Source of the DNA: Stakelama pacifica
GTDB lineage: Bacteria; Pseudomonadota; Alphaproteobacteria; Sphingomonadales; Sphingomonadaceae
Length of the DNA stretch: 64,000 bases
Assembly: GCF_004361835.1 (NCBI RefSeq)
Contig: NZ_SNWD01000008.1
Location: forward strand, 1-64,000
Direction: 5' to 3'
In this document: positions 43,572 through 52,401 of the stretch, piece by piece
Position numbering within the stretch: the stretch's first letter is position 1
Layout of the letters: each line of letters starts with the position of its first letter
Position numbers and translations under genes: made by a program
Notes under the pieces: model-generated
Database searches by the model: none
What the model was told of the DNA's origin: nothing
Seen by the model: the letters and a program-made list of their open reading frames with translations, nothing else

Positions 43572-44162
43572 TCAGACATTTTCGCGATGCTGGGGAAGCA
43601 GGGCAGCGCATGCGAGATCGCGCGCCTTGTCGCGCGGCAGGCCGAGCGCGCGCGCCATAGGAGCGCCGAGCAGGGCATCGCCCAGCGCGAGCAGCACGAG
43701 TTGCAGCGTCTCCTCGCGAATCGAGCGCTCTCCTGGCGCATCGGGTGCGCGCATGGAAAGATCGTCGACGAGCCGGTGGATCGCCTCGAGAATCGGGTTG
43801 AGCGCGTCGCGATTGCCGGTGAGGATCATCCAGCTCGCCAGCTGCCCCGCGCCTTCGACGCCGAACGCATCGAAGGTCAGGTCGATCACTTCGCGCGGGT
43901 CGCGATGCGAGGTGCGCGCCTTCAGCGCCGCCTCGCCGATCTTGGCCGTAATGCTCTCCGCCATGGTTTCGATCAGCGCGGTCTGCAGCCCGGCCGCCGA
44001 ACCGAAATGGTGGAGCAGATTCGCATGCGTCCGCCCGATCCGCGCCGCCACCGCCTTCAACGTCACTGCCTGAGGTCCGTCCTCGATCAGCAATTCGCGC
44101 GCGGCATCCAGCGCGGCAAGCCGGGATTCGGCCGGGGTAAGGCGTTTTCGGATTATTGACAT
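43572..44162 (-). CDS. TetR-family transcriptional regulator
   Basis: This 196-residue protein has an N-terminal TetR helix-turn-helix (ESRLAALDAARELLIEDGPQAVTLKAVAARIGRTHANLLHHFGSAAGL, residues about 12-60) and a helical ligand-binding domain. It is divergent from the metal-dependent hydrolase gene 61 bases away, and an inverted repeat in that gap (44165-44186) is a likely binding site, so it probably represses the hydrolase gene and itself. The ligand is unknown. Confidence 0.87.
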   Translation of the reverse strand: MSIIRKRLTPAESRLAALDAARELLIEDGPQAVTLKAVAARIGRTHANLLHHFGSAAGLQTALIETMAESITAKIGEAALKARTSHRDPREVIDLTFDAFGVEGAGQLASWMILTGNRDALNPILEAIHRLVDDLSMRAPDAPGERSIREETLQLVLLALGDALLGAPMARALGLPRDKARDLACAALLPQHRENV

Positions 44163-44164
44163 TG

Positions 44165-44186
44165 TTGTAAGTAAGGCTATCTACAA
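44165..44186. promoter_or_regulatory. candidate TetR operator
   Basis: TTGTA at 44165 and TACAA at 44182-44186 form an inverted repeat in the 61-base gap between the divergent TetR and hydrolase genes. Confidence 0.4.
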
Positions 44187-44223
44187 GGATGTAAGGAGGC
44201 GGCAACCCTCTTTCTGGAGGAAA

Positions 44224-45102
44224 ATGATGACGAAGGCAAAAACTCCCGCGAATCTGACGATTACGCCGCGCGACCGCCGGTTCGGGCGCGATGGGCAATA
44301 TCGCCGCTGGTGGCTGAACGACGACCCCTATGCGACCGCTTTTTACAACGCGATGTCGGTAACCTTTCCGAAGGGCGAGGGGTTTTTCATCGATTCGGTC
44401 CGTCAGTTCCGCGACGGCGCATCGCCCCGGCTTACTGCGGAGATTCGCGCCTTCACCCAGCAGGAGGTGATGCACACCCGCGAACATGTCGCCTTCAACC
44501 GGCATGTTACCGATCAGGGTTATGATATCAGCCGCCTCGAACAGCGCGTCGACGATGAAATCGCGCTGACAAAGGGGCGACCGCCGATCGCCAGTCTGGT
44601 CGCGACCATGTGCCTTGAACATTTCACCGCGATCATGGCGCATGAACTGATCGCCGATCCGCGGCATCTTGCCGGTGCCGATCAGGCGGCGGCCGATCTG
44701 TGGCGCTGGCACGCGATCGAGGAGATCGAGCATAAGGGCGTTGCCTATGACACCTGGCTGCACGCAACGAAGAACTGGAGCCGTTGGACCCGGTGGCGCG
44801 TGCGCGCGACGGTGATGCTGCTGGTAACGGTGCGTTTTACCAAGGGGCGAACGCAGGGGATGCTCGATCTGCTGGCGCAGGACGGGCTCACAGGGGCGCG
44901 CGTCAAATGGCGGCTGTTCCGCTATGCGTTTCTGCGGCCCGGCATGGCGCGCAAGATCGCGGGCGCATGGGCGTCGTTCTTCCTTCCCGGCTTTCATCCC
45001 TGGAAGCATGACGATCGCGCGCTGATCGCGCTGGCCGACAGCGATTATAAAGATGCCCGCCTGCCGAAGCCGAAATCGGGCGCATCGCCGCAGCCGGCCT
45101 GA
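44224..45102 (+). CDS. metal-dependent hydrolase family protein (PF10118 type)
   Basis: The 292-residue protein matches a family called predicted metal-dependent hydrolases. It contains several Glu/His pairs that could hold a di-iron or similar centre: QQEVMHTREHVAFNRHV near residue 78, CLEHFTAIMAHEL near residue 135 and HAIEEIEHKGVAYD near residue 162, a ferritin-like spacing. No activity is established for it. Two hydrophobic patches may sit on the membrane. The start has GGAGGAAA before tandem ATGs (44224, 44227). It is controlled, presumably, by the divergent TetR protein. Confidence 0.8.
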   Translation: MMTKAKTPANLTITPRDRRFGRDGQYRRWWLNDDPYATAFYNAMSVTFPKGEGFFIDSVRQFRDGASPRLTAEIRAFTQQEVMHTREHVAFNRHVTDQGYDISRLEQRVDDEIALTKGRPPIASLVATMCLEHFTAIMAHELIADPRHLAGADQAAADLWRWHAIEEIEHKGVAYDTWLHATKNWSRWTRWRVRATVMLLVTVRFTKGRTQGMLDLLAQDGLTGARVKWRLFRYAFLRPGMARKIAGAWASFFLPGFHPWKHDDRALIALADSDYKDARLPKPKSGASPQPA

Positions 45103-45145
45103 TACGCCTTGCCGCGCCCCGTGGTCTGAAACGGGGCGCGGCCGC

Positions 45146-45718
45146 TCATGCCGCTATGCGAATGGAGCAGGGGCCGGGCGCCGCCTCGTCCTTCAGCACC
45201 TTGCGCAGTCGGATCGTTTCGACGGGTTCGCCGCGCGCAAGGCAGGGCGATATCCGGCGTTCCCCGGTCGGTTCAAAGCCGAGCTTTTGCAGCACCCGGC
45301 CTGAAGCCGGGTTTTCGACATGAAAGCCCGCCTCGATCTGCGGCAGACGCAGCACTTCGCGTGCGAATTCGATCAGTCCGCCCGCCGCTTCGGTCGCATA
45401 GCCACGCCCATGGCAGTCTGGGACGATCCAGTATACCAGTTCCCAGCCTGACCCGGCAATGGGGCGCAGGCCGACGCAACCGACGATCCGCGCGCCCTCA
45501 TCCTGCGGCGCGACGATCATCAGCCCTTCGCTGGGTACGCGTTCAGAGCTGAGAAACTGCTCGGCATGGCCCAGTGTATAGGGCCAGGGCGCGCGCGACA
45601 GATTCTTCACCACATCCCATTGCCCGATCGCGCGGGCAAGTTCGGGGGCATCTTCGATCCAGCCGGGCCGTAAGGTCAACCGCTTGGTACGGACGAACAC
45701 AGCAACTCTCCTCGTCAT
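45146..45718 (-). CDS. RimJ/RimL-type GNAT acetyltransferase
   Basis: This 190-residue GNAT protein has the RimJ/RimL layout: TKRLTLRPGWIEDAPELARAIG at the start, the acetyl-CoA binding segment YWIVPDCHGRGYATEAAGGLIEFA (motif QxxGxG/A as HGRGYA) and FHVENPASGRVLQKLGFEPTGE at the end. Such enzymes acetylate N-termini of ribosomal proteins or small amines. The substrate is unknown. Starting at 45718 or six codons earlier makes little difference. A terminator shared with rpmA lies upstream. Confidence 0.85.
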   Translation of the reverse strand: MTRRVAVFVRTKRLTLRPGWIEDAPELARAIGQWDVVKNLSRAPWPYTLGHAEQFLSSERVPSEGLMIVAPQDEGARIVGCVGLRPIAGSGWELVYWIVPDCHGRGYATEAAGGLIEFAREVLRLPQIEAGFHVENPASGRVLQKLGFEPTGERRISPCLARGEPVETIRLRKVLKDEAAPGPCSIRIAA

Positions 45719-45778
45719 TGCACGGCCCTGTCGCACTGTTCGATGACAGCGCGGCGACCATGCGGGGGAGGGAGCAAG

Positions 45779-45814
45779 AAAAAAGGGAGCCGGGGTGACC
45801 CGTCTCCCTTTTTT
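45779..45814 (-). terminator. strong terminator of rplU-rpmA
   Basis: AAAAAAGGGAG and CTCCCTTTTTT flank CGGG/CCCG around GTGA, giving a long stem with a six-T tract on the minus strand (and on the plus strand). It lies 56 bases after the rpmA stop. Confidence 0.88.
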
Positions 45815-45870
45815 GCTGGTTCCTGGCTGGAACCCGGGTCACCCTGGTGGGCAACCCGGCCGGTTACCCG

Positions 45871-46140
45871 TTATTCGGCGGCTTCCGCCATAATCTGTAC
45901 CGACGCGTATTTGCGGCCAAGCTTACCTTCGCGGAACGCAACGCGACCGTCGGTAAGTGCAAAAAGCGTGTGGTCTTTACCCATGCCGACATTTTCGCCC
46001 GGGTAGAATTTGGTGCCGCGCTGACGCACGATGATGTTGCCGGCGATCACTTCCTGACCACCGAACTTCTTCACGCCAAGGCGACGGCCTGCTGAATCGC
46101 GACCGTTACGCGAAGAGCCGCCTGCTTTTTTATGTGCCAT
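45871..46140 (-). CDS. rpmA: 50S ribosomal protein L27
   Basis: L27 is an 89-residue protein whose N-terminus reaches the peptidyl transferase centre of the ribosome. The sequence is typical from [22 protein letters not shown], through [28 protein letters not shown] to [13 protein letters not shown]. There is no cleaved N-terminal extension of the Firmicute kind. It is the second gene of rplU-rpmA, 32 bases after rplU. Confidence 0.98.
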   Translation of the reverse strand: MAHKKAGGSSRNGRDSAGRRLGVKKFGGQEVIAGNIIVRQRGTKFYPGENVGMGKDHTLFALTDGRVAFREGKLGRKYASVQIMAEAAE

Positions 46141-46172
46141 GTGAGTCTACTCCTCGAATCTCGTAACCGGCC

Positions 46173-46538
46173 TTATGCGGCGGCGCTGTCGCCGTCGGTC
46201 GCTTCCGCCTTTTTGGCGGGCGCCTTCTTGGCCTTCTTGTCATCGCCGACAGCGACGATCTTCAGGATCGTGTGCTGCTGACGATGGCCGTTGCGGCGGC
46301 GGTAGTTATGCCGGCGACGCTTCTTGAAAACGATGACCTTTTCGCCCTTCGCCTGCGCGATAATCTCGGCAGAGACGGTCAGGCCGTCGGTCGGCTTCAG
46401 CTCGCTGCCTTCGCCCGCCAGGAGCACATCGTCCAGCGTAACCGAATCACCTGCTTCGCCGCCGATCTTCTCGACGACAATCTTGTCTCCTGCGGCAACG
46501 CGATACTGCTTGCCGCCCGTGCGCACGACTGCGAACAT
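46173..46538 (-). CDS. rplU: 50S ribosomal protein L21
   Basis: L21 binds 23S rRNA. The 121-residue protein begins [25 protein letters not shown] and has the signature [28 protein letters not shown] at about residues 70-97. A C-terminal tail of about 25 residues rich in Lys, Ala and acid ([21 protein letters not shown]) extends past the E. coli form, as is common in alphaproteobacteria. The start at 46538 (GAGGGCC site) is preferred to one 12 codons upstream. Confidence 0.97.
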   Translation of the reverse strand: MFAVVRTGGKQYRVAAGDKIVVEKIGGEAGDSVTLDDVLLAGEGSELKPTDGLTVSAEIIAQAKGEKVIVFKKRRRHNYRRRNGHRQQHTILKIVAVGDDKKAKKAPAKKAEATDGDSAAA

Positions 46539-46672
46539 GGCCCTCATCACTTCTTCAAATGCGTGTGTCCGCATGGACAGCTATCCACGCGGAAATGAAG
46601 GCGCGAGCTATGCGAAGCGACACGCCTTGTCAACCTTTCGCGAACGAAAACCCGCCCGCCGTTACAATAGAC

Positions 46673-47053
46673 CTAGTGCCGGTGTTCGCGGCGAAGCGTG
46701 TATCGCCCCGGCGAATAGCTGTCGAACAACCCCGTAATTGCCGGATGATCCACCGGTTCGTCGCTATTATCGCTCATCAGATTCTGCTGACTGACATACG
46801 CGACATAGCTCGAATCGGCATTTTCGGCGAGAATATGGTAAAAAGGCTGGTCCTTGGCCGGACGGGCCTCTTCGGGAATCGAATCATACCATTCCTCGCT
46901 ATTGGCGAAGACGGGATCGACATCGAAGATGACACCGCGAAAATCGTACAGCCGGTGGCGCACGACATCGCCGAGATTGAACCGTGCATGGGCGACCGCG
47001 GGGGCCGATACGCCGGACTCCAGCGGATTTCTGATTGCTTGGCTACGCTGCAT
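46673..47053 (-). CDS. hspQ: heat shock protein HspQ / hemimethylated-DNA-binding family
   Basis: This 126-residue protein has the YccV/HspQ domain: ARFNLGDVVRHRLYDFRGVIFDVDPVFANSEEWYDSIP, QPFYHILAENADSSYVAYVSQQNL. In E. coli, HspQ is a Lon specificity-enhancing factor and was named also for DnaA-related DNA binding. The start ATG at 47053 has a poor ribosome site; a GTG 11 codons upstream is an alternative. It stands alone between rplU and tRNA-Ser. Confidence 0.88.
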   Translation of the reverse strand: MQRSQAIRNPLESGVSAPAVAHARFNLGDVVRHRLYDFRGVIFDVDPVFANSEEWYDSIPEEARPAKDQPFYHILAENADSSYVAYVSQQNLMSDNSDEPVDHPAITGLFDSYSPGRYTLRREHRH

Positions 47054-47185
47054 ACCGACTAATTTAGCGTTTTCACCGCGCTGCACAAGCAGGTGCTTGT
47101 ATCATCGTATTTGTTACGTTAAGGCCGCGCCCTCACGACCGGCACCGTGATTCCCGACGACGGGAAACAGGGTGCGAAAATCTGC

Positions 47186-47275
<90 letters not shown>

Positions 47276-47464
47276 TTTTTCTTAAGCGTTTTTTCTGAAT
47301 GTTGCGCGGTCGCTGCGCCGCGTAAAGCTATGCCCACCGCGCGGGCCGGTATGCGTTGCTGCATCCGTGCGGTGCATTTTTCCTGTCTCTTCCGATGGTT
47401 CCGACTGAAGTCGTCCTAAAATTGATCCGAAAACATTCATTTCGGAGAAATTGGCGCGCAGTTT

Positions 47465-49369
47465 TTGGCGCGGCTGAGAATCAGCAAACGCATATTCATC
47501 GTGGGAGCAGCGGCTTTTATCGGCCTTCTGCTCGTCACCGCGCTCGCTATGGGGCAGTTGCGCACGTCGCTTACCCGAAGCTTTGAAACCCGGACCAAAC
47601 AGACGCTGGAGGTCGCGTACAGCCAGCTTGAGCGGTATCATGCCGAGGAACAGGCCGGTCGCATGACCCGCGAACAGGCGCAGGCGGCGGCGCTTCGCAG
47701 CATCGATTCGCTGCGCTTCGGCGAAAAAAACTATTTCTTCACCTTTAACGACGATCTGAAAATGATCGGGCATCCCGTGAAGCCCGAACTCGTCGGCACC
47801 AGCGTGGCTGAAAAGACCGACGCCAGCGGCCAGCTGCATTTCCGCGCGATGCGCGATGCCGCTGTTTCGCCCGCCGGCGGCGGGTTCGTCCAATATGATT
47901 ATGAAATGCCCGGCGGGAAGGGCGTGAAGCAAAAGCTTTCCTATGCACGCGGGTTCAAGCCCTGGGGCTGGGTGATCGCGACCGGCGTTTTCAATGACGA
48001 GATCGACGCAGCGGTACACCGGGCGATGATGAACCTCGCCAAGATGGTCATTCTGGTGCTGCTGGGCATTACCGGTCTGATCTGGATCATCAGCCGCTCG
48101 ATCACGCTGCCGCTTCAGGCGATGACGCAGCGGATGCGCACCCTTGCCGACGGCAATGTCTCCGAAGCCATTCCCGGCGTCGATCGCAGGGACGAGCTGG
48201 GCGAGATGGCAGGCGCGCTTCAGATTTTCCGCGATCAGGCGATCGCCAAGGAACAGGCCGAAGCGGCGAAGGCAAGGGCCGATGCCGATCAGAAAATGAT
48301 TGTGTCGCTGGTGTCGAACAAGCTGGAAAAGCTGTCCGAGGGCGATCTGACGAGCAAGATCGACGAAAATGTTCCCGAATCCTATGCGGCGCTGAAAACC
48401 AATTTCAACACTGCGATCGCGAATCTGTCCGAACTCATCGGCGCGCTTGCCGAAGCGTCGCACAGCATCGAGACCGGGTCGACCGAAATCGCCGCAGCGT
48501 CGGATGATCTTGCCCGCCGGACCGAAAGCAATGCCGCGAGCCTGGAGGAGACGTCCGCTGCGCTGGCGCAGATGAACGACCGGTTGAAATCAAGCGCTCA
48601 GGCCGCCGAACGGACGGTCGAATGTACGCAGGGCGCGATCGGCATGGTCGATACCGGCCGCTCGACCGCCGATAAGGCGACCGAGGCGATGGACCGGGTC
48701 GGCGAAAGCGCGCGCGGCATCGATGACGTGATCGAGGGACTCGACAAGATTGCGTTTCAGACCCGCGTCCTCGCCATGAACGCTGCTGTTGAGGCAGGGC
48801 GTGCGGGTGAGGCGGGGCGCGGATTCGCGGTGGTTGCCGATCTTGTCTCCGCGCTCGCCATGCGCGCCGAGGAAGAATCGAAGCGCGCCCGCGAACAGCT
48901 CACCGCGACTCAGGCCGATATCGGCATCGCAGTGGGGGCGGTGAAGAATGTCGACACAGCGCTTGCCAATATCACTGACAGCGTCCGTCAGGTGCATCAG
49001 TTCGTCGGGACCATGGCGGAGGATAACCGGGCTCAGGCGATGACGATCGGGGAGATCGCCACCGCGATGAACAGCATGGACCAGTCGACGCAGCAAAATG
49101 CCGCGATGGTCGAACAGACTTCGGCGGCCGCCCGCAATCTTGCGAGCGAAGTGATGAGCCTGACCAGCCAGTCGTCGCGCTTCACCGTTGCTGGTGGGCA
49201 GGCTGCCCGGCGCCCGGCGGCACCTGCACCTGCACCTGCACCTGCAAAGACAAAGGCTCCGTCCGTCAGAACAGCCCAGCCGATTATCGCGCCGAAGCAT
49301 TTTGAACCGGCAAATCCAGTCATCCGCAACAGTTCGATCACGTCAGACAGCGACTGGGAGAGCTTCTGA
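47465..49369 (+). CDS. methyl-accepting chemotaxis protein with cache sensor
   Basis: The 634-residue chemoreceptor has a membrane helix (about 9-31), a periplasmic single-cache domain (about 36-180; RFGEKNYFFTFNDDLKMIGHPVKPELVG), a second helix (about 193-210), HAMP, a second HAMP-like stretch near 290-330 and a signalling hairpin. The hairpin tip (DKIAFQTRVLAMNAAVEAGRAGEAGRGFAVVADLV) departs from the consensus at several positions. The tail ends DWESF, the pentapeptide that tethers CheR and CheB. No che gene is in the window, so it is an orphan receptor. The start is uncertain: TTG at 47465 has only a distant GGAGA. Confidence 0.9.
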   Translation: MARLRISKRIFIVGAAAFIGLLLVTALAMGQLRTSLTRSFETRTKQTLEVAYSQLERYHAEEQAGRMTREQAQAAALRSIDSLRFGEKNYFFTFNDDLKMIGHPVKPELVGTSVAEKTDASGQLHFRAMRDAAVSPAGGGFVQYDYEMPGGKGVKQKLSYARGFKPWGWVIATGVFNDEIDAAVHRAMMNLAKMVILVLLGITGLIWIISRSITLPLQAMTQRMRTLADGNVSEAIPGVDRRDELGEMAGALQIFRDQAIAKEQAEAAKARADADQKMIVSLVSNKLEKLSEGDLTSKIDENVPESYAALKTNFNTAIANLSELIGALAEASHSIETGSTEIAAASDDLARRTESNAASLEETSAALAQMNDRLKSSAQAAERTVECTQGAIGMVDTGRSTADKATEAMDRVGESARGIDDVIEGLDKIAFQTRVLAMNAAVEAGRAGEAGRGFAVVADLVSALAMRAEEESKRAREQLTATQADIGIAVGAVKNVDTALANITDSVRQVHQFVGTMAEDNRAQAMTIGEIATAMNSMDQSTQQNAAMVEQTSAAARNLASEVMSLTSQSSRFTVAGGQAARRPAAPAPAPAPAKTKAPSVRTAQPIIAPKHFEPANPVIRNSSITSDSDWESF

Positions 49370-49508
49370 CGCAACGCAGCCCGGTGTCGTGCCGGGCGGC
49401 ATTCCGGTCCGCCGGATTCTCCCATTTCGACCGCCAGCGCCGGGGGGCACGTGCGGCGAAATCCGATCTGCGCCGAGAAAAGAGCGCAACGATTAAGAGA
49501 GATATAGA

Positions 49509-51095
49509 ATGACCAAGTTTGTTCGTCGTACCGTCCATGACCTGCCGCTGATCGGGCTTGCGATCCTCGGTTCGGCATGGGCCGGTTCCGCAACCGCGCA
49601 GACCGCTGTCGCCAATAACGAGCGTTCTGCCGATGTGATGGTGATCGGGGGCAGACAACAGCGGGTGCCGCCCGCCGATCCGCAGGTGCCGCCGGCCGAA
49701 GCGGTACAGCCGCGGGAAGTCGCCAACCCCGCCATCCGCCCATATCCTGCTGACGCGGATGGCATTGGTATAAAGCGCGGCGGCTATAACGGGTCACGCT
49801 GGGCCGAAGACTGGCGGTTGATGGCGGACCCCAAAAAGCGGAACGATCCGCTCGACCGGCTGAAATATCTGCCGTTCAACGATGCCGGCGACATCTATCT
49901 GACCTTGTCCGGCGAGGTGCGCCTGCGCAGCAATTATATCGGCAATCCCGGTATCGTGGAAAGCGAGCATCGGCGCGAGGATATGCTGCGGTTGATCGGC
50001 GGCGCCGATCTGCATCTGGGCGATCATCTGCGATTCTACGGCGAGCTGGGCCATGGCGGTATCAGCGGCCATAATATCGGCACGCCTTCGGCAAAGGCGC
50101 GCAACGATCTGATCCTGCAGCAGGCGTTCGGTGAATTCAGCGGCAGGCTCGACAATGTCGACCTTGGCGTACGCTATGGTCGTCAGGAGTTCACCGACGG
50201 TCCGCCGCTGCTGGTCGGCGCGCTCGACAACAACACGATCCGTACGTCGCTCGACGGTTTCCGGGGCTGGGCGATGGGCAGCCGCGTTCGCTTCGATGTA
50301 TTCGATTTCGAATATATCCGGTTCGGCCCGCACGGCATCAGCGATGACAAATCGAACGACGCCACCCGCTTTTCTGGTGTGACGATGGGCATCATGCTGC
50401 CCAAGGTCATGGAAGGGCAGCTGTTTTTCGATCCGTTCGTCTGGCGCGAGCGGCTGGATGCAGAAACCTGGGCGGGCGTTACCGCACGCGAAGAGCGGCT
50501 ATATACCGGCGCGCGTCTTTGGGGCGATATGGGGCCGGTCAATATCGACTGGACGATCGACCATCAGAGCGGAAGCTTCGGCAATCGTGACATCGATGCA
50601 TGGAACTTCTTCCTCGCTCAGACCTATGATCTCGGTCTTGGCGGAATGAAGCCCGAAGTGGGTATCCATTTCGATTATGGCAGCGGCGGCGGAACCTATG
50701 AGGGCGGCACGCTGAAAACGGCGGCAACCCCGGTCGGTGGCAACATCGAATATAGCTATCAGGGTGCGCTCACCATCACGAACCTGTTCATGGTCGCGCC
50801 GAACGTGACGGTAACCCCGGTCAAAGATGTGAAGCTGACGCTTGCCTATAACAAGATCTGGCGGGCGAATTCGCAGGATGCGGTCTATCGCGCAAATGGA
50901 AAGCCGTATGCGGGTACGCAGAATCTTTCGGGTAGCGATATCGGTCAGGCGTTTCGGGCACAGGCGTCGTGGAAGATCAGCCCGCGCCTTTCGATCACCG
51001 GCCGGTACGAATATTTCGCTGCGGGCGATCTGCTCACCCGGCTGAACTATACCGATTCCAACTATGTGGCGCTCTGGACGAGCTTCCGCTTCTGA
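49509..51095 (+). CDS. outer membrane alginate_exp-type porin
   Basis: The 528-residue protein has a signal peptide (LPLIGLAILGSAWAGSATAQ), a proline-rich linker (residues about 50-75), and a beta-barrel with alternating patterns (GDIYLTLSGEVRLRSNYI, LRFYGELGHGGISG, LGVRYGRQEF...) ending in LWTSFRF, a C-terminal aromatic residue typical of outer membrane barrels. It fits the alginate export family, whose members carry polysaccharide, sugars or organic acids. The cargo is unknown. No ABC or symporter partner is adjacent. A strong terminator follows. Confidence 0.8.
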   Translation: MTKFVRRTVHDLPLIGLAILGSAWAGSATAQTAVANNERSADVMVIGGRQQRVPPADPQVPPAEAVQPREVANPAIRPYPADADGIGIKRGGYNGSRWAEDWRLMADPKKRNDPLDRLKYLPFNDAGDIYLTLSGEVRLRSNYIGNPGIVESEHRREDMLRLIGGADLHLGDHLRFYGELGHGGISGHNIGTPSAKARNDLILQQAFGEFSGRLDNVDLGVRYGRQEFTDGPPLLVGALDNNTIRTSLDGFRGWAMGSRVRFDVFDFEYIRFGPHGISDDKSNDATRFSGVTMGIMLPKVMEGQLFFDPFVWRERLDAETWAGVTAREERLYTGARLWGDMGPVNIDWTIDHQSGSFGNRDIDAWNFFLAQTYDLGLGGMKPEVGIHFDYGSGGGTYEGGTLKTAATPVGGNIEYSYQGALTITNLFMVAPNVTVTPVKDVKLTLAYNKIWRANSQDAVYRANGKPYAGTQNLSGSDIGQAFRAQASWKISPRLSITGRYEYFAAGDLLTRLNYTDSNYVALWTSFRF

Positions 51096-51112
51096 CAAGA
51101 CTTTGGCGACCG

Positions 51113-51149
51113 GCGGGGCGGGCTCATGCCTGCCCCGCAAAACTTTTTA
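51113..51149 (+). terminator. terminator of the porin gene
   Basis: GCGGGGC (51113-51119) and GCCCCGC (51132-51138) form a stem with GGG/CCT inner pairs, followed by AAAACTTTTTAA. It begins 18 bases after the porin stop codon and may serve both strands, because the MFS gene ends at 51147. Confidence 0.75.
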
Positions 51150-52385
51150 ACGGCGCCCGCGCACCCCCAGCACCAGCAGCCCGCCCAGAGCGGCAAGCCC
51201 CGCCAGCGCGAGCAGCGCGGCGGTGAAATTATGCGGGCTCGCCAGTTGCCAGGTCAGCACCGGCCCCAATAAGGCGGGCAGGGTGTTGGTGAGGTTGAGC
51301 AGTCCCAGATCGCGACCGCGATGCTCCGGACTGGGCAGAAGCTGCATTGCAAAGGCGCCGTGCAGCGCCAGAAACGCCTGTGACCCGATCGAATAGGTGA
51401 AATAAGCGACCGCCCCGATGCGCGGATCCTCTGCCAGCGCCATGACCACCAGCCCCGCGACCGCAAGCGCCGCCATGGCGAGCAGAAACGGCTTTCGGCG
51501 GTGCATCCGGTCGGACAGCCGCCCGATCAGCAGCGTGACGGGCACGGGAAGCAGAAAGGCGATGGTCAGGACATGGCCCACCCGCGCGGCGAGTTGTTCG
51601 GGCGAAGCGCTGCTCGCGACGCTTTCGAAATAATAAAAGAGATAGGTCGAAAGCACATTGTTCGCGACCTGCATCAGGATGCGCGACGCCCATGCCACGC
51701 CGAGGTCGCGACGAAGCATCGCGCGTTCCTCGATCGGGGGAAGCGCGTCGCTGGTTTTGCGCGAGCGGGTAGCCAGAAACGGCGCAGTGCAGATCGCAAG
51801 CGCGAGCGCCGCGACAGCGAGCCGGGTCGCGCCGTTCAGGCTGGTGAGGTCCATCATCAGGGCAGCGCCCCCAGCCGCCAACGGAAAGGCGAGCGACAGC
51901 AATGCGCCGGTCAGTCCCTTTTGCGAATCGGGGATTTCATCCGCCATAATCGCGATCAGCGGCGCGAGCAGCAGGTTCACCGCGATCTGTACCGCCATGA
52001 CCGACAGGACGAGCGGGATCGGGCGAGCAGCCTCTGCCACCGCGAACAATGCAGCGGCGCTGGCCACGATCCCGGCCGCGATCCATCGGCGCCGGCCATT
52101 GCCCTGTCGCACCGACCGGTCGCTCAGCCAGCCGAAGAGAATGTTCGACGCGCTCGACGCTATGCCGCCCGTCACCATGCACAGCGTGAACAGCCCCAGC
52201 CGCGCATCGCCCGCCATCGCCTGCACCTTGATCGGCAGCAGCAGCGAGAGGAGCGGCAGATAACCGAACACCCCGCCCAGATGGGCAAGCGCGAACAGCA
52301 GCAGGAATGCCGCGGATCGCTTTTCGATGGGCCGACCGCTCGGGGCCGGCCCTGTATTCGCGGACAACGCGTTGTCCACGCTCAA
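51147..52385 (-). CDS. MFS transporter of the glycoside locus
   Basis: This 412-residue, 12-helix major facilitator protein (FALAHLGGVFGYLPLLSLLLPI near the start; GGIASSASNILFGWLSDRSVRQGNGRRRWIAAG, the loop 2-3 motif) follows the GH3 glycosidase gene by 16 bases on the same strand, suggesting uptake of the sugar or glycoside on which the glycosidase works. Which sugar is not clear. The start is a TTG at 52385 with a weak ribosome site; a GTG two codons on is possible. Confidence 0.83.
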   Translation of the reverse strand: MSVDNALSANTGPAPSGRPIEKRSAAFLLLFALAHLGGVFGYLPLLSLLLPIKVQAMAGDARLGLFTLCMVTGGIASSASNILFGWLSDRSVRQGNGRRRWIAAGIVASAAALFAVAEAARPIPLVLSVMAVQIAVNLLLAPLIAIMADEIPDSQKGLTGALLSLAFPLAAGGAALMMDLTSLNGATRLAVAALALAICTAPFLATRSRKTSDALPPIEERAMLRRDLGVAWASRILMQVANNVLSTYLFYYFESVASSASPEQLAARVGHVLTIAFLLPVPVTLLIGRLSDRMHRRKPFLLAMAALAVAGLVVMALAEDPRIGAVAYFTYSIGSQAFLALHGAFAMQLLPSPEHRGRDLGLLNLTNTLPALLGPVLTWQLASPHNFTAALLALAGLAALGGLLVLGVRGRR

Positions 52386-52401
52386 TTATGCCGTATCGCC
52401 A

